Part shown: positions 35,125 through 44,912 of the stretch, one piece after another
How positions within the stretch are numbered: position 1 is the stretch's first letter
Layout of the letters: every line of letters begins with the position of its first letter
DNA from: CAZRGV01 sp964599655
Lineage (GTDB): Bacteria; Planctomycetota; Planctomycetia; Isosphaerales; Isosphaeraceae
Assembly: GCA_964599655.1 (NCBI GenBank)
Contig: CAZRGV010000001.1
Coordinates: 1-64,000, forward strand
DNA length: 64,000 nucleotides
Direction: 5' to 3'
Made by a program: the position numbers and the translations under genes
The notes under the pieces: generated by a model
Databases searched by the model: none
Told to the model about the DNA's origin: nothing
What the model saw: the letters and a program-made list of their open reading frames with translations, nothing else

Positions 35125-37965
35125 TTGGTCGAATTCGACGTTCGCTTGCTCCTGGATTCGGTGCCCGATGCCGTGATCGCCTGCGATCCGCGCGGTCGCG
35201 TCGTGTACGCGAATCGCTCGGTCGAGCGGCTGCTCGGTTGGTCGATGGACCAACTGGTCGGCGAGTCGCTGGAGACACTCATTCCGGTTCGATTGCGAGA
35301 GGCTCACGCGGAGGGGATCGCCCGGTTTCTCCGGTCGCTCGAACCGACGATTCAAGGTCGCGCGACGATACTTCCCGCCCTTCACCGGGATGGCACCGAG
35401 ATCGAGGTCGAGCTGACCCTCTCGCGGTTCCAACATGATTCAGATGAAGATATACTAATTGGATCGCTACGTCGTCCGAGTGGCCACTTCGCGCTCGAAC
35501 GGCAAATCCTCGTCACTCGTTACTTGCAGGCGACGACTCGGGCCGCGGCGAAGTTCGGCTCGCGGCTCGACCTGGATCAGGTGCTTGAGACCGTTATTGA
35601 CACGCTCGTCAACGACTTCGACGCGGCGCTGGCTCGGATCTGGCTTTACGATGAGCCGACCGGCACGCTCTTGCTCCGCGCCAGTGGCGGTCTTTCCCGA
35701 GCCACCACCGACAGCCGACGCGCAAGAATCGATCTGGCCTCGGCGACGTCCAAGGTTGCGGACGTGGCGAGGAGCCGGCAGCCCTTCCACCAGAACGACG
35801 TGCGAGGCGATTCGCGGTACGACCAGGAGTGGGTCCAGCGTGAGGGGATCGTCAGTTTGGCCGCCTTTCCGCTCCTGAGCAGCGGCCAGCTACGCGGTGT
35901 TCTCATGGTCTTTTCCCGCCATTCGTATCCGAAAGAGATCATCGATGTCTTGTCAGCCTTCGTGGCGATTGTCTCCTCCGCGATCAACGACGTTCACGCG
36001 TTCAGCCGAGAGCAAGCGGCGCGGGTTGAGGCGGAGGACCAGAAGCAGAAACTCCAGACCGTACTCGATACGATTGCCGTGGGTGTGCTCCTGGCCGAGG
36101 GGCCCGAAGGCCATCTGACGGTCGTCAACCCGATCGCCCGGGAGATCCTTGGGGCAGAGCTCGAGTCAGAAACCTTGACGGCGTTTTTTGAGCGTTGTCC
36201 GTTGATGGGCCTCGATGGTCAGCCAATCGAGCCGGAGGATCGCCCGCTCTGGCGCTCGCTTCAGGCTGGAGAACGGACTCGGCGATCGTGTCGGTTCCGC
36301 CGTGCGGATGGTCAGGACATGGTGCTGGACGTGACCACGGCTCCCTATCCCGGTCCCAGCGGTGGCGCGGTTTCGACCTTTCGCGACGTGACCGATCGGT
36401 ATCGCCTGGAGGCGGAGCTGGCCGACCGCGCCACGCAGATCAAAGCTCTGCTCGACCATCTTCCCGTCGGCGTGGCCTACTTCGACAGCGACGGAGTTTG
36501 CCGCGCCAGTAACGGGCCTGCCCGTCGGTTCGTGGGCCGATCGCGACGGGAGATTACCGGTGCGACCGCAGCGGAATTGTTCACCCGCACGCCCAAACTG
36601 CGAGACGCGCTGCTCTCTTGCCTGAACGAACGCACGCCTCACGCTCAGGACGCCGTACCCTGGGTCGACGGCTCGGTCGACGACACGATCCGCTATCTCG
36701 ACTGGCGGTTCGAGCCGCTGATCTCGGGTGAACCGCCAAAAACGCTCGGCGCGCTCGCTCTAATCATGGATGTGACCGAGCGGACTCAGGCTGATTTTGC
36801 CTTGCAGCGAACGGCCGCCGCGGCGGAAGGCGCGGCGCGCCGCAAGACCCAGTTTCTCTCCGCCGTCAGCCACGATCTCCGAACCCCGGTCAACGCTCTG
36901 AGCCTTCAGGCCGAACTGCTCGCGAGGCTGATCGAAGGCCGGGACGATCCGGACGGCGAGTTGTCCCAGCTCGCCTCGGATATTCGACAGGTGGCGACCA
37001 ACCTGATTGAGCTCATCAACGACCTGCTCGACCTCACCCGATTCGACTCGGGGATGATCGACATCCGGCCCACCAACTTCGCCCTCGATCCGTGGCTCGA
37101 GGCCACGCTCGCCTCTTTGGAATCGACCGCGCACGCCAAGGGGCTCACGTTCGCATGGCGGGTTGACCGGCCCGGGCGCGTGATCCGGGCCGACAAGGTC
37201 AAGCTCGGCCGGGTTCTTGTCAACCTCGTCAGCAACGCGGTCAAGTTCACCGAAAAGGGGTCGGTTTCCATCGATGCCCGTGAAGCCCCGGAGGGGGGCC
37301 TGATTCTCAGCGTGAAGGATACCGGTCCGGGAATTCCCGACGACCAGCGAGAACGGATCTTTGATGAGTTTGCGCAGCTCCGTAACCCGGAGCGCGACCG
37401 GACCAAGGGAACGGGCCTGGGACTCGCCATCTGTCGTCGCTTGGTGGAGGGATTTGGTGGCCGGCTCACGGTGGAAAGCCGAGTCGGTCAGGGAAGCACC
37501 TTCACGGCGTGGTATCCCCCGGATCAGATTTCGATGGACGCCCAGTCCGACAAGGCCTCGACCGAATCTTGTTCACGTCCCGTTGTGGCGGATGTCGCGC
37601 CGATATTGCTCGTGGAAGACGATCCCAATAGCCGTTATACGCTCGCGCGACTCCTTGAGCACGCGGGATATCGCGTCGAGAAGGCGTCCGATGGTCCTCA
37701 GGCCCTTCGGTTCCTGCAGCGATCCGCTCCGTCCCTCGTGCTGCTCGATCTGATGATGCCCGGAATGGGCGGGGGCGAGGTCCTCCGATGGATCCGGCAC
37801 GACACGGACCTGAAGAACCTCAAGGTCGTGATCCTCACCGGAGATGTGCTCAGCGAACGAGCCGCCGAGCTTCAGTCGTTGAACGCCGATGGATTCCTGG
37901 CGAAACCCGTGGATTTTGACCAGTTGTTGACCATGGTTTCCCGCTTCGTGAGCCCCCATGGCTGA
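35125..37965 (+). CDS. Hybrid sensor histidine kinase (PAS-GAF-PAS-PAS-HisKA-HATPase-REC)
   Basis: A 946-residue soluble hybrid kinase. Order: PAS (about 5-110, DSVPDAVIACDPRGRVVYAN), GAF (about 148-288), two PAS domains (about 305-420 and 430-550), HisKA with the phosphorylated His in FLSAVSHDLRTPVNAL (about 583), HATPase with NLVSNAVKFTEKG, DTGPGIPDDQ and GTGLGLAICRR, and a receiver domain (about 826-945) with acceptor Asp in LVLLDLMMPGMGG (about 875). TTG 35125 is chosen because GGAGGAG lies seven bases upstream; a longer frame opens at 34945. No membrane span and no DNA-binding partner are seen nearby. Confidence 0.87.
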   Translation: MVEFDVRLLLDSVPDAVIACDPRGRVVYANRSVERLLGWSMDQLVGESLETLIPVRLREAHAEGIARFLRSLEPTIQGRATILPALHRDGTEIEVELTLSRFQHDSDEDILIGSLRRPSGHFALERQILVTRYLQATTRAAAKFGSRLDLDQVLETVIDTLVNDFDAALARIWLYDEPTGTLLLRASGGLSRATTDSRRARIDLASATSKVADVARSRQPFHQNDVRGDSRYDQEWVQREGIVSLAAFPLLSSGQLRGVLMVFSRHSYPKEIIDVLSAFVAIVSSAINDVHAFSREQAARVEAEDQKQKLQTVLDTIAVGVLLAEGPEGHLTVVNPIAREILGAELESETLTAFFERCPLMGLDGQPIEPEDRPLWRSLQAGERTRRSCRFRRADGQDMVLDVTTAPYPGPSGGAVSTFRDVTDRYRLEAELADRATQIKALLDHLPVGVAYFDSDGVCRASNGPARRFVGRSRREITGATAAELFTRTPKLRDALLSCLNERTPHAQDAVPWVDGSVDDTIRYLDWRFEPLISGEPPKTLGALALIMDVTERTQADFALQRTAAAAEGAARRKTQFLSAVSHDLRTPVNALSLQAELLARLIEGRDDPDGELSQLASDIRQVATNLIELINDLLDLTRFDSGMIDIRPTNFALDPWLEATLASLESTAHAKGLTFAWRVDRPGRVIRADKVKLGRVLVNLVSNAVKFTEKGSVSIDAREAPEGGLILSVKDTGPGIPDDQRERIFDEFAQLRNPERDRTKGTGLGLAICRRLVEGFGGRLTVESRVGQGSTFTAWYPPDQISMDAQSDKASTESCSRPVVADVAPILLVEDDPNSRYTLARLLEHAGYRVEKASDGPQALRFLQRSAPSLVLLDLMMPGMGGGEVLRWIRHDTDLKNLKVVILTGDVLSERAAELQSLNADGFLAKPVDFDQLLTMVSRFVSPHG

Positions 37966-38121
37966 CTCGCGCGTAATGACGTCGCCGTGTCTCGGCCGTG
38001 CCGCGAGTCGCGCGCCGGCTTGAGACGAAGGCAACGACAGGATTAAGATGACCAGCGTGACGGCCCCGATCCCACGACGAGATCGCGTGCCGCCCCTCTC
38101 CCACGGAAAGGAGCACGACGC

Positions 38122-39597
38122 ATGGCGACGGCAACCGAACACCAGCGCAAAACCCGCCGCTCGTTTCAAACCCGGATGCTCATTGGTGGTCAGTGGCGCG
38201 ACAGCGTCAGCGGCAAGTCCTTCTCGACGATCAACCCGGCCACGGAGGAGGTGATCGCCGAGGTGGCCGAGGGGGACGCCGCCGACATCGATCTCGCTGT
38301 CAAAGCGGCGCGCAAGGCCTTCGATTCCGGCCCCTGGCGCAAGACCGACGCCCGGGATCGTGGCCGGATCATGAATAAGTTGGCTGATCTGATCGAGCAG
38401 AACATCGACGAACTGGCCGAGCTCGAGACGCTTGACAACGGCAAGCCGATTCGAGAGAGCCGCAACGCCGACCTTCCCCTGGTCATCGACTGCTTTCGCT
38501 ACTACGCGGGCTGGGCCGACAAGATTCACGGCCAGACGATTCCGATCCGGGGCAACTACTTCTGCTACACCAAGCGGGAGCCGGTCGGAGTCGCCGGGCA
38601 GATCATCCCCTGGAACTTCCCGATGCTGATGGTCGCCTGGAAGTGGGGACCCGCCCTCGCCGCCGGCTGCACAGTCGTCCTGAAGCCAGCCGAGCAAACC
38701 CCCTTGAGCGCGCTTCGGCTCGGTGAGCTCGCCCTCGAAGCCGGCTATCCCGAAGGGGTCATCAACATCGTCCCTGGCTTCGGCGAGACGGCCGGCGATG
38801 CCCTAGTCAAGCACAAGGGGGTCGACAAGATCGCCTTCACGGGTGAAGGGCGAACCGCCGAGATCATCATGGGGAACGCCGCCCCCACCTTGAAGCGAAT
38901 CACCTTCGAACTCGGCGGAAAGAGCCCGAACATCGTCTTCGCCGATGCCGACCTGGAAAAGGCCGTGGACGGCGCCATGCTCGGCCTTTACCTGAACCAG
39001 GGACAATGCTGTTGCGCCGGCAGCCGCTTGTTCGTTCAGGAGTCGGTCTACAACGAGATGGTCGATCGGCTCGCTCAGAAAACCTCGGAGCGCAAGCTCG
39101 GCGATCCGTTCGATCCCGCGACCGAGCAGGGCCCGCAGGTCGACAAGGCCCAGTACGACAAGATTATGTCCTACATCGAGAAGGGCAAATCTCAAGGGGC
39201 CAGGTGCGTCTCCGGCGGCACGCGGTTCGGTGAGAAGGGATACTTCATCAAGCCAACCGTTTTCGCCGACGTGAAGGATGACATGGCGATCGCCACCGAC
39301 GAGATCTTCGGTCCCGTACTGTCGGTCATCAAGTTCAAGGATGTCGAGGAAGTGATCCAGCGAGCGAACACGACCGACTACGGCTTGGCCGCTGCGGTCT
39401 GGACCCGCGACATCGGCAAGGCGCACGCCATCGCCGATCGCGTCCGGGCGGGCACCGTCTGGGTCAACTGCTACGACGTGTTCGACGCCGCAGCACCCTT
39501 TGGCGGCTTCAAGCGAAGCGGGATTGGCCGCGAGTTGGGCGAAAAGGCGCTCGACAACTACACCGAAGTCAAGACCGTCACGGTGTCACTCGACTGA
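38122..39597 (+). CDS. NAD(P)-dependent aldehyde dehydrogenase
   Basis: A 491-residue ALDH-superfamily enzyme. Motifs: GQIIPWNFPMLMVAWKWGPA, the general base Glu in TFELGGKSPNIVF (about 268), the catalytic cysteine in NQGQCCCAGSRLFVQ (about 300-302), DEIFGPVLSVIKF, and PFGGFKRSGIGRELG. It is closest to ALDH1/betaine-aldehyde-type enzymes. The usual FTGSTEVG glycine loop reads FTGEGRTAEII here, which may change cofactor binding. ATG 38122 has an AAAGGAG site. It stands alone after the kinase gene and is followed by a strong hairpin. Confidence 0.92.
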   Translation: MATATEHQRKTRRSFQTRMLIGGQWRDSVSGKSFSTINPATEEVIAEVAEGDAADIDLAVKAARKAFDSGPWRKTDARDRGRIMNKLADLIEQNIDELAELETLDNGKPIRESRNADLPLVIDCFRYYAGWADKIHGQTIPIRGNYFCYTKREPVGVAGQIIPWNFPMLMVAWKWGPALAAGCTVVLKPAEQTPLSALRLGELALEAGYPEGVINIVPGFGETAGDALVKHKGVDKIAFTGEGRTAEIIMGNAAPTLKRITFELGGKSPNIVFADADLEKAVDGAMLGLYLNQGQCCCAGSRLFVQESVYNEMVDRLAQKTSERKLGDPFDPATEQGPQVDKAQYDKIMSYIEKGKSQGARCVSGGTRFGEKGYFIKPTVFADVKDDMAIATDEIFGPVLSVIKFKDVEEVIQRANTTDYGLAAAVWTRDIGKAHAIADRVRAGTVWVNCYDVFDAAAPFGGFKRSGIGRELGEKALDNYTEVKTVTVSLD

Positions 39598-39628
39598 CCA
39601 ACCGGAAATCAGATGACACCGACCTCGG

Positions 39629-39666
39629 TCCGGCCCGTCGGGTGCCCCGTTGCCCGACGGGCCGGA
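39629..39666 (+). terminator. Strong hairpin after the aldehyde dehydrogenase gene
   Basis: A perfect 14-base-pair stem (39629-39642 TCCGGCCCGTCGGG with 39653-39666) around a 10-base loop, 32 bases past the stop. No T-tract follows, so it may stabilise the mRNA end rather than terminate alone. Confidence 0.55.
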
Positions 39667-39762
39667 TCATGCGCGGCGCGATCACAGGCCTCTCTCCGAG
39701 TTCTTCCCCTGAATCACCTCCTTGCCCGCCTTGAGGATCACCGGCTGAAACGGGATGGGACG

Positions 39763-40452
39763 ATGAATTCTATTGAGATGTGTCTTCGACTTGGGGCGGC
39801 GTTGATCGTCGGTGGGGCGATCGGGATCGAGCGGGAATGGCGACGGCGCCCGGCCGGACTTCGGACCCATCTGCTCGTCGCGTTGGCGTCCTCCACGCTG
39901 ATGCTGATCTCGACCCAGTTGATCTCGTACCAGCGTTATACCCAGTCCCTCGAGTTCCTGCGGGCCGACATCACCCGGATCGCGGCCGGGGCGGTGATGG
40001 GAATCGGGTTCCTGGGCGCCGGCACGATCATGCGACACGATGGGCGAACGCTGGGTCTGACCACGGCCGCGAGTCTCTGGTTCGTGACCGCGCTGGGGCT
40101 CGCCTGCGGCGCGGGAATGTTCCTACTAGCGACCTCGGCGACCTTGCTCGCGCTGTTCGTCCTGATCGTCGTGAGATTCACCGAGCCCAAGGCTCCTCGA
40201 CGCCTCAGACGGTTCGTCCGGGTGCTCCTGAGCGATGAGGCGTCGACCAGGGAGGACATCATTCGCCAGGTTCGAGATGTGGTGGCGTCGATCAGCCGGG
40301 TCGATTACGACCGCAATACCCGACTCCACCGCACGATGTTGGAGCTTCACGTCCAGCTCGACCACGAGAAGACCGCCGATACCCTCTTGTCCCAGCTCTC
40401 GGCGTTGCCAGGCGTGCGCCGGGTCACAGTCCGGAGACATCGGAACCATTAG
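39763..40452 (+). CDS. MgtC/SapB family membrane protein
   Basis: A 229-residue protein. The N-terminal half has four hydrophobic segments with the family signatures GGAIGIEREWRRRPAGLRTH and GAVMGIGFLGAGTIMR. The C-terminal half is a soluble ACT-like domain (TREDIIRQVRDVVASISRVD, DTLLSQLSALPGVRRVTV). MgtC proteins modulate ATP synthase or magnesium physiology; the exact role is unsettled. ATG 39763 has a GGGA element. An upstream open stretch from 39613 overlaps the hairpin and is not likely to be coding. Confidence 0.87.
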   Translation: MNSIEMCLRLGAALIVGGAIGIEREWRRRPAGLRTHLLVALASSTLMLISTQLISYQRYTQSLEFLRADITRIAAGAVMGIGFLGAGTIMRHDGRTLGLTTAASLWFVTALGLACGAGMFLLATSATLLALFVLIVVRFTEPKAPRRLRRFVRVLLSDEASTREDIIRQVRDVVASISRVDYDRNTRLHRTMLELHVQLDHEKTADTLLSQLSALPGVRRVTVRRHRNH

Positions 40453-40661
40453 CGCGAGGAGCCTTCCCCGCAGATCGAACCGGCCCCCTTCATGACCCCA
40501 TTCGTTGGCCCGTCCGAACAGCTCCGCTCGCGAGCCCTCCCTGGATATGGGGGCCGAGCGATTTTGCTCAAGCCCGCTCTCCGGTGACGATTGGCAGGCG
40601 CGACGGCCCGACCGAGCGATGGGTTGATCCAGTGCCTCGGAACATTCGATTATGTACAGCC

Positions 40662-41688
40662 TTATCGCCGGAGCAGGCGGTTACCATAGCGGGCTAGTTC
40701 TCGGTCGAGGGCGGTCAGGTTGCCGAGATGGACCTGGGCGTCGTCCAGTCGGTGGCCAGCGTCGGTTCTTGGGCCGATCGCCTTGAGGTAGTCGCGGAAT
40801 GCCGGCCTCATCCGGGGGTTCTGGATCAAATAGTGCACCAGCAGCCATGCTTGAGCGTAGGCGAGCTGTTGCGTCCCGGGCTCTTCGAACAGATTATCCC
40901 GGCGGATCAGGTCGGTTACCGGGAAGAGNNNNNNNNNNCAGCACCTCCCGGTAGCCGACCTGAGCCGCCGGGAAGAGCTGTTGCCCCTGAAGGCCCGACT
41001 GGGCGAGCACGGGCAGACGGTCGACATTGACGGCGCCGATCTTGATACGGCCGTTGGGGCGACGGACCTCGCCGTACATGGCGAGTCCCTCGCTGATGCC
41101 AAGCGGCACGTCTCCCTTGCGGTGGAGCAGCCCCGTATTGAAGCAGAGCTGATGCGTCGCCTCGTGGAAGAGAGCGACGGTGTTGGCCCGCTCGGCCTGC
41201 GGACCGCCACTACCGCCGTCCCGGTTGTCGCAAATGACAAGCCGGTTGGTGTCGAGGTCATAGATTCCTCGCACCGGCCCACCCGGCTCGATGCCGAGGT
41301 ACGAGGCGAACGCGTCGGGATTGGCCAGCGCGACGATCGTCAGGCGGCGTTCGGGCGGTTTGACGTCGAACATCCTCTCCTGGAAGTGCGTCAGGAAGTC
41401 TCTCGCCAGCCCCTCGCAGATCTCCAGCGCCGTGGCCAGGAAGCGGTCGGGAGCGTTGCCGATGCCCAGGTAGTGCTGGTTGCTCTTGATCCGGAGCGGG
41501 CCAATGCCCACCTGCCGGGCGCGGGCCTCGACCGCGTTCCGCTGCTCGGTCTCGGCAGGATCGAGAGCCTTTGGTTCGTCGGCTCGGGCGAACGCGCGAG
41601 CCAGGCCAATTCCCCAGCCCGCAACGCTCGCGATCGTGGCCAGGCAGACACGACGATCGAGCCGTGGACCGTCTGGACTCCTAAGCAC
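40662..41688 (-). CDS. DUF1570 secreted peptidase-like protein (interrupted by N gap)
   Basis: A planctomycete DUF1570 protein with a signal-like N-terminus (RLDRRVCLATIASVAGWGIG). It has the gluzincin zinc motif FHEATHQLCFNTGLL and the downstream Glu in PLGISEGLAMYGEV. The N gap at 40929-40938 falls between QVGYREVL and LFPVTDLIRR, and the frame differs on the two sides. The flanks of the gap share CCGGGAAGAG, a common cause of assembly breaks. The C-terminal part is LAYAQAWLLVHYLIQNP to the stop at 40662. GTG 41688 is a tentative start, since further upstream the frame runs through an inverted repeat. Confidence 0.72.
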
Positions 41689-41730
41689 CTGGACCGAGTC
41701 ATACCGCGTTTCATAACGGGGCTCGGGTGC

Positions 41731-41797
41731 CACGGGTCGTCCTCGACCCGTGCTCGGGCCTGGTTCGACGTGGAACACGGGTCGAGGACGACCGGTG
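41731..41797. repeat. Intergenic inverted repeat with 22-base arms
   Basis: Arm 1 (41731-41752) and arm 2 (41776-41797) are reverse complements with one mismatch, around a 23-base spacer. Each arm is itself close to palindromic (CACGGGTCG/CGACCCGTG). It lies in the 427-base region between the DUF1570 gene and the ROK kinase, and resembles a REP/MITE-like intergenic element. Confidence 0.65.
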
Positions 41798-42115
41798 GCG
41801 CCCGGAAACCTCGGCTCAACCCGGTCTACTCGCTTGGTGCCCGGTCGATCTCTCATGGCCTTGCACACCCATTCGCCTCGACGGACCTCGATCTCCCGAT
41901 CGGACCTGGAACTCAGTGTAACCCGGCCTGGCGGCTCACGCACCCTCCGACCTCGGTGGCACAGCGCACATCGCCTCATGAAAGCAAACCCTGTAAGATC
42001 GCCGAGCCGGCGAATTGACCGGCCGGACGGTCGGAGGATACATTGGCGTATTCCCCGGCGAAATGCGTCGGGTGGCTGGTAGGATTGTGGGTTCTGGGTG
42101 GGATCGAGGGTTGGT

Positions 42116-43108
42116 ATGAGCGAGCCGGGCCGCCGTCCGCCGTATTACCTGGGCATCGACCTGGGTGGGACGAACATCAAGAGTGGCGTGGTCGATGACG
42201 ACGGCCAGTCGATCTCATCGGTGAGTCTAGAAACGGAGGCGGACCGAGGTCCCGAGGTCGGGCTCAAGAATCTCGCCGAGGCGGGCCGCCGCGCCGTGCA
42301 GGCCAGCGGGCTCGACTGGTCCGAGATCCGGGCGGTGGGGCTCGGGTCGCCCGGCACCATGGACATCCACAGAGGTCTCTTGCTCGAACCGCCCAATCTG
42401 CCGGGCTGGGACAATCTGCCGATCCGCGATCGCCTGGCCAATCTGCTGAATAAACCCACGGTGCTCCAGAACGACGCTAACGCCGCGGCCTATGGCGAGT
42501 ACTGGGCGGGAGCTGGCCGCGGGACACAGAGCCTGGTTCTCTTTACTCTCGGCACCGGCATCGGCTGTGGCATCGTCGCGGATGGGCGGATCATCGAGGG
42601 GCGGCACAGCCACGGCGCGGAGTGCGGCCACATTGTCATCCAGATGGACGGCGGTCGGATCTGCTCGTGTGGGCAGCCGGGGCATCTGGAGGCTTACGCG
42701 TCGGCGACGGCGCTGGTCAAGCGGGCCATCGAGGCCCTCGAAGACGGCGAGGACTCGACGCTGGTTTCGTACTGGAAGTCGGGCAAGCTCACGGCTCGCG
42801 CCATCGATCAGGCGGCCGACGCAGGTGACGCGCTGGCCAAGCGCCTGATGCGAGAAACGGCCCGCTACCTCGCCGTCGGGGCGACCTGCCTGATGCATAC
42901 CATCGACCCCGACGTGATTCTCTTTGGAGGCGGCATGATCGCGGCCGGGCTCGAGTTCCTCCAGCAAATCCGGGCCGACATCCTGTCGCTGGCCTTCCCC
43001 GTACCCGCCAGGGCGACCCTCGTTGAGTACGCCTCGCTCGGCGGCGATGCCGGATTCATCGGCGCGGCCGGCTGCGCCCGCATGGCCTTCGGTCCCTCGA
43101 AGGGCTGA
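42116..43108 (+). CDS. ROK-family sugar kinase (glucokinase-like)
   Basis: A 330-residue ROK kinase. ATP site: YYLGIDLGGTNIKSGVV. Sugar-binding and catalytic region: VLQNDANAAAYGEYWAGAGR and LFTLGTGIGCGIV, with the general base Asp in NDAN. The ROK zinc motif reads GHIVIQMDGGRICSCGQPGH (H and three C in a CxCGxxGHLE pattern). It probably phosphorylates glucose or a related hexose. ATG 42116 has GAGGG six bases upstream. It converges with the TolC-like gene. Confidence 0.9.
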   Translation: MSEPGRRPPYYLGIDLGGTNIKSGVVDDDGQSISSVSLETEADRGPEVGLKNLAEAGRRAVQASGLDWSEIRAVGLGSPGTMDIHRGLLLEPPNLPGWDNLPIRDRLANLLNKPTVLQNDANAAAYGEYWAGAGRGTQSLVLFTLGTGIGCGIVADGRIIEGRHSHGAECGHIVIQMDGGRICSCGQPGHLEAYASATALVKRAIEALEDGEDSTLVSYWKSGKLTARAIDQAADAGDALAKRLMRETARYLAVGATCLMHTIDPDVILFGGGMIAAGLEFLQQIRADILSLAFPVPARATLVEYASLGGDAGFIGAAGCARMAFGPSKG

Positions 43109-43136
43109 GTCATTCCACTCCGGCCGGATCGCGGGA

Positions 43137-44519
43137 TCAAAGGTCGCCAATGGCCCGATGGAGCCGGAAGGCGGCGAGCACCGCCTGGTAGACGGCATCG
43201 TAGTAGTTGGTGTAGGCCCGGATGCGCTGGGCCTCGGCGTCGAGGACCTGAGTGTAGGTGCTAACGCCCTGGTTGTACCGATCCACGAGAACCTTGGCGG
43301 CCTCTTCGGCCTGAGCGATTGCCCCTTGCGCGACCGGAACGCGGCGGCGGGTTTCTTCGAGGTCGAGCCATCGGGTGCGCACTTCCAGCGCGATGTCGGC
43401 GGCGGCGTTGGCTCGTCTTCTCAAGGTGGCGCGCTGTTGCTGACGAAGAGCCTCGGACTTGCGACGGGTGGCACCGAAGTCGGTGAGCGCCCAGTTGACG
43501 AGGACCGAGGAGGTCAAGAGGTTGTTCTGGCTCAAGCCGCCAAGGCCAAGGTACGTGTAGCCGGCGCTAAGTGAGACCTGGGGCCTCGTATCGGAGAGTT
43601 GACCTTCGGCCTGAGCGCCGAGGGATCGAGCTTGTTCGCTGAGGTTGACTAGCTCGGGACGCGACTGAAGGGCCTGGGTGGTCAGCAACTGGAGCTCGCC
43701 GTCGTTAAGATCCGAGAACGCGGGGTCGGACCGCAGGGCACGCTGGGCGAGGTCGTCGAGGTTGGCCTCAGCCGGTTCGGGTCGGATCGAGAGCTCGTCA
43801 AGCGGTACCCTCGCGCGAGGCGGACGGCAGAGATAACGGTTGTACGTGGCCCAGCTCGCCTCAACATCGCGCCGGGCCTGGATTTCCGATTGCCGAGCTT
43901 CGGCGAGCGAGACCTCGGCGGAGAGCTCGTCCACTCGGATCGCCATTCCCAGATCGACCCGGTTCTTGACGTCCCGCAGGAACGACTCGAGACGGACGAC
44001 GTTGCTCTGGGCGACCCGAACCTGCTTGTCGGCCCGAAGCACGCCGACGTATGCCTCGGCCAGCGCCAGCTTGAGGTCAAGGGTCGCGCGGAACTCGTTG
44101 GCCCGCTGAGCATTGAGCTGTGCCTGCGCGGCTCGAACGTTGTTCTTGAGCCTGCCGCCCGAGTAGAGCGGGAAGTTGTAGGCGGTGTTGCTGATCGGCA
44201 CGTCGTGCTGATTGGGACCGAGTAGTCCGAAGCCCGAGACACCCCCTGACGGCACATTTCCCGAGAAGCTCGGGCGGGGTGTGACCAGCACGTTGATTGT
44301 GGTGTTATTGATCGACCCCACGCGTGCGGCCTTCGCGGCCGACACATTCAAGCCGGCCGACATCGAATCAATCCGCTCGGCCTGAAGCTGTTCGTTGACC
44401 GACAGAGCGGTTGCCCAGGCTTGCTGGAGGTTCTCGCCACGGGACCTGGCCGTTCCCGCGCCCAGGAGCGTACCCCCCGTCCAGACCAGAAGCATTGCCC
44501 AGCGGACGCGGGCTGTCAT
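43137..44519 (-). CDS. TolC-family outer membrane efflux protein
   Basis: A 460-residue protein with a signal peptide (MTARVRWAMLLVWTGGTLLG). Two homologous halves of coiled-coil and beta segments are visible, for example YNFPLYSGGRLKNNVRAAQA and LTSSVLVNWALTDFGATRRK, each with the family's FxxGG or equivalent turn, and periodic Ala/Arg/Glu helices. It would form a trimeric outer-membrane channel for efflux or type I secretion. The inner-membrane partners are not nearby. It is divergent from lepA. Confidence 0.88.
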   Translation of the reverse strand: MTARVRWAMLLVWTGGTLLGAGTARSRGENLQQAWATALSVNEQLQAERIDSMSAGLNVSAAKAARVGSINNTTINVLVTPRPSFSGNVPSGGVSGFGLLGPNQHDVPISNTAYNFPLYSGGRLKNNVRAAQAQLNAQRANEFRATLDLKLALAEAYVGVLRADKQVRVAQSNVVRLESFLRDVKNRVDLGMAIRVDELSAEVSLAEARQSEIQARRDVEASWATYNRYLCRPPRARVPLDELSIRPEPAEANLDDLAQRALRSDPAFSDLNDGELQLLTTQALQSRPELVNLSEQARSLGAQAEGQLSDTRPQVSLSAGYTYLGLGGLSQNNLLTSSVLVNWALTDFGATRRKSEALRQQQRATLRRRANAAADIALEVRTRWLDLEETRRRVPVAQGAIAQAEEAAKVLVDRYNQGVSTYTQVLDAEAQRIRAYTNYYDAVYQAVLAAFRLHRAIGDL

Positions 44520-44912
44520 CCGGATCGCTCCTCGATCGCGACCGACCTCGGACCCTCCGAGTCCTCGCGTATTGCCGGTCGCCTTCGGAGTGGATCGGCC
44601 GGATCATGAACCCGGATCAACGAGATCCTCTCCCCTCGAATCGCCCGCGGTGATAGAATAGCTACAATCCCGCTCGACCCGTCTGAGGAGTCGGCCAAAT
44701 TTGGTCTGGATTATCCAAACCGCGGCCCTTGCCTCATCGGCATGAGCAGATCCTGGCCCTCCGTCCCGACCTCGCCTCCGGACGACGGCCGTCATGGTTC
44801 GGCCCGCTTTCGCCGAGGGAAGAACGTTCGAACGAACCTTCCAGTCCGGCGATGCCCAGGGCCGGCGGCTGTCCGATCCCCGATTCCTGGTCCCGTCCCT
44901 TCGGAACCACGT
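44520..44912. promoter_or_regulatory. Divergent region between the TolC-like gene and lepA
   Basis: 393 bases without a gene. The sequence TAGAATAGCTACAAT near 44654-44668 looks like two overlapping -10 elements on the plus strand, but no good -35 is seen. Both genes' promoters should be here. Confidence 0.35.
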
